A program made the position numbers and the translations under genes. A stretch of DNA of 21,269 nucleotides from Ettlia oleoabundans (Eukaryota; Chlorophyta; Chlorophyceae; Chlamydomonadales): assembly GCA_019693395.1 (NCBI GenBank), contig JAAMXP010001379.1, positions 6,458-27,726 on the forward strand, in the 5' to 3' direction. Shown piece after piece: positions 19,401-21,269 of this stretch. Each line of letters starts with the position of its first letter. Position 1 is the stretch's first letter. Under the pieces are notes generated by a model. The model ran no database searches and had not been told where the DNA came from. It saw only the letters and a program-made list of their open reading frames with translations.

Positions 19401-21269
19401 TGTCAGAACAACGAGAGGGCGATTCCCTTGTTAAACAATGAGCTATTGTGCGGATGGGGTCGGTTGTTGTTTGCATTGCGACGTGGGTGCGCATTGGGAA
19501 GGTGCAGGCAGCCAGCTCAGCAGCGCTTGCTGCCCCTTTGGTCTTTGCTTATGAAATCAAAAGTTCCACACACAAGCTCTGAGCACAAAGCTTCACCGGA
19601 ACTTGGTGCGCTGCACCTGCGCCACCTGCAGTTGCCGTGGCGTTGCTGGGCGCGTTTGAAGAGGCTGACTGGGCGCGCAAGCTGCCGCAACTGGCGGATC
19701 GACTCGCAGAGATGGGTCCCTCCAACGCGGCACGCCTCAAGGCAAGCAACCCATGTTGCTCTGTGGCAGCTCTTTAAGTCAGGCATGCCGGCAGAGCAGC
19801 ACAAGGCAGCAAAGCAGTAGCGGCGGCAGGGGTGGGGCGGCCAGCCATGCTGCCTGATTCATAACCTCAGCGCACATGGACCACGAACCACATGGGATGC
19901 ATGCCCAGTGCCCTCCCAACACACGTGTTGGCTGTGCTGCATAACCCAACTCTTTTCCTGTCCCAACACTGCCCCTTCTTCTGCCTGTTTCGTGCCATTG
20001 CCTGTCCTTCTCACCCGCATGCTGACCTGCCTGGGTGCCTTCATCACTGTTTTGTTTGCAGCTGCTGAAGAAACTGCCCACAGCGCACCCTCGTGGGCTG
20101 GCCTTGCAGCAGTTTGCGGGCGCGGTGCTGCTGGAGCGCCTGCTGCCACCCAGCAAGCAGCTGCCTGCGGGCAAGTCAGCGGTGAACCGGCGCGAGGTGG
20201 CAACACTTGACCCAGCTGCTGTCATGGCGGCGCAACCTTGGTGAGCTGTGCTTTTGCTTGTACAGAGTTCAGTCGGTTCACTCGGACGGTAGACACTGGG
20301 GCCAAGCAAGGCCACTGCATGGCTGCCGTGCCTAGCGTTTATGGCAACTATGCTGTGCTGTTTGCTGGCAGAGCCGAACATGGCACAGAGCAAACCAGCA
20401 AACATATTCACCAGCCCACCCAATTGCGCACGTTCTGCCGCTCTCATTGCCCGTCTGTCAACGGTCCCTTCACCCCCGGCTCTGTGTGCTGCAGGTTCAG
20501 TGACCCTAAGGGTCTTGTGACAGGCGCTACTAGCGGGGGTGCACAGGCGCCGCATGGCGGCTACATGATCGGTGCGTGCCGGAGGTTTGCCTGTGTTTGG
20601 GTCTTCCTATCTGCCTGTCTGTGTACTGGGGGCTTGTGGGGAAGCTTGCTTTTGCTTAACCAATGGCAAAGAGAGAGAAGTGGTCTGCAGCTGCCGTCTT
20701 GCTTGGTGGCGTAGAGCTGCTGTTACTGCTTCTGGTGCCTGTTCCTTGGTAGCTTGATTGCTCCTTACCATGGCTGATCTGTCTGCTCTACAGGCGTCAT
20801 AGAGCTGCTGCTCAAGGTCTGCCACCTGCTGCTCTGGCCGCACATGCTCACATACTCGCAAGGTACGCCCTCTAGTGCTCCACCACCTCATAGCCCTCGC
20901 ACGCTTGGTTTCGGGTGTCGCACGCTTTTGGCAACATACCTGGAAAGCAGTCCCGCCGTCCACCTCTGTTGCTGTCGTTCTCTGTAGCTGGCAGTTTGGG
21001 AACCCTCAGTCCTGTGCCTTTGTAAAAGGCTGCCTTGAACCCTGTTCCGGAACTGCTAGTCGCCCATTTCACAGTTGTTCATGTTGCCGTGGCCCCCTCC
21101 TCCCTGTCTCCCTGCAGATGAGCCCAGCTGCATCAACGCCGAGTTCTTGGATGGCTGGCTGCGCTTCTTGGTGGGCTGCCAGAAGCACATCAAGAACATG
21201 CAGCCTGAGGACCAGGCGGTCAAGGTGTGTTGTGGTGGTGGTGGTGTGTGTGTGTGTGCTGTGGGTGGG
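16440..21269 (+). CDS. Large helical protein, 3' incomplete; possibly FAM178/SLF2 (CANIN)-like
   Basis: Thirteen exons in phase give at least 599 residues and continue past the window: 16440-16447, 16540-16734, 16891-17012, 17251-17378, 17604-17720, 18053-18169, 18460-18903, 19201-19324, 19632-19741, 20062-20240, 20495-20571, 20794-20862, 21118-21224. The 8-nt first exon (MPP) has an ideal GTAAGT donor and gives MPPTGGGLDNLLELLGSR; an alternative ATG at 16475 reads through in the same frame. Early residues include DDDLKQLLDSLPE, then a coiled coil beginning FDQTLKEQKKLLEKHQKRQ and continuing through KMQQLREKLTVGVDLEELRE. The remainder is helical: LQEMFLCGLRSGFVRNMALQ, PLIHALLAIMT, LGAAFVTLLALMGE, a Gly/Arg/Gln-rich insert (about residues 300-340), LKKLPTAHPRGLALQQFAG, GVIELLLKVCHLLLW, and FLDGWLRFLVGCQKHIKN. 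A coiled coil followed by such helices recalls FAM178/SLF2 proteins that contact SMC5/6, but this is a weak memory-based match. Introns 8 and 9 use GCAAGC donors. Confidence 0.75.
21225..21269 (+). repeat. TG/TGG simple repeat at right edge (intron 13 of the helical-protein gene)
   Basis: After the donor AAG|GTGTGT the intron starts with TGG repeats and then a (TG)n run, reaching the window end. It is a G/T-only microsatellite. Confidence 0.85.

Overview
The window is nuclear DNA from a GC-rich, intron-dense eukaryote, most likely a green alga (Chlorophyta, probably a Trebouxiophyceae-like lineage). The reasons are a thylakoid-lumen-type bipartite targeting peptide, a protein resembling the cyanobacterial/plastid DUF1824 family, many short (about 100-350 nt) GT-AG introns ending in (C)TGCAG, a few GC-AG introns, and TGTAA, the usual chlorophyte poly(A) signal, downstream of three stop codons. 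I see no bacterial operons, mobile elements, CRISPR arrays, rRNA or tRNA.

Layout: (1) 1-600, minus: the 5' part of a thylakoid lumen protein gene that runs off the left end. (2) 1386-7579, plus: an 18-exon gene encoding about 960 residues: signal peptide, RNase T2-like ectodomain, extracellular Pro-rich and Gly/Asp linker, one transmembrane helix, Ala/Pro-rich juxtamembrane region, TKL (Raf-like) protein kinase. All exon phases agree. (3) 8305-9197, minus: a 168-residue Lys/Ala/Pro-rich histone-H1-like protein with a hydrophobic C-terminal segment. (4) 10079-11461, minus: a probable plastid DUF1824-like protein. (5) 11697-13883, plus: a probable DUF4602 (C1orf131 / yeast Faf1-like) ribosome-biogenesis protein. 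(6) 14848-16167, minus: an unrecognised Ser/Pro-rich protein. (7) 16440 to the right end, plus: a 13+ exon gene for a large helical protein, incomplete at the right edge, with a weak impression of the FAM178/SLF2 (CANIN) group.

Three pairs of genes are head-to-head (1/2, 4/5, 6/7) with 235-785 bp between start codons. The most notable item is gene 2. It joins a ribonuclease T2 fold to a receptor-type kinase, and every catalytic position of the RNase (CAS I and CAS II histidines and glutamate) appears substituted, so the ectodomain looks like a retired RNase that may serve as a sensor while the kinase keeps its core motifs. Gene models were built by hand from splice signals, phase and family resemblance; no database search or transcript data were available.
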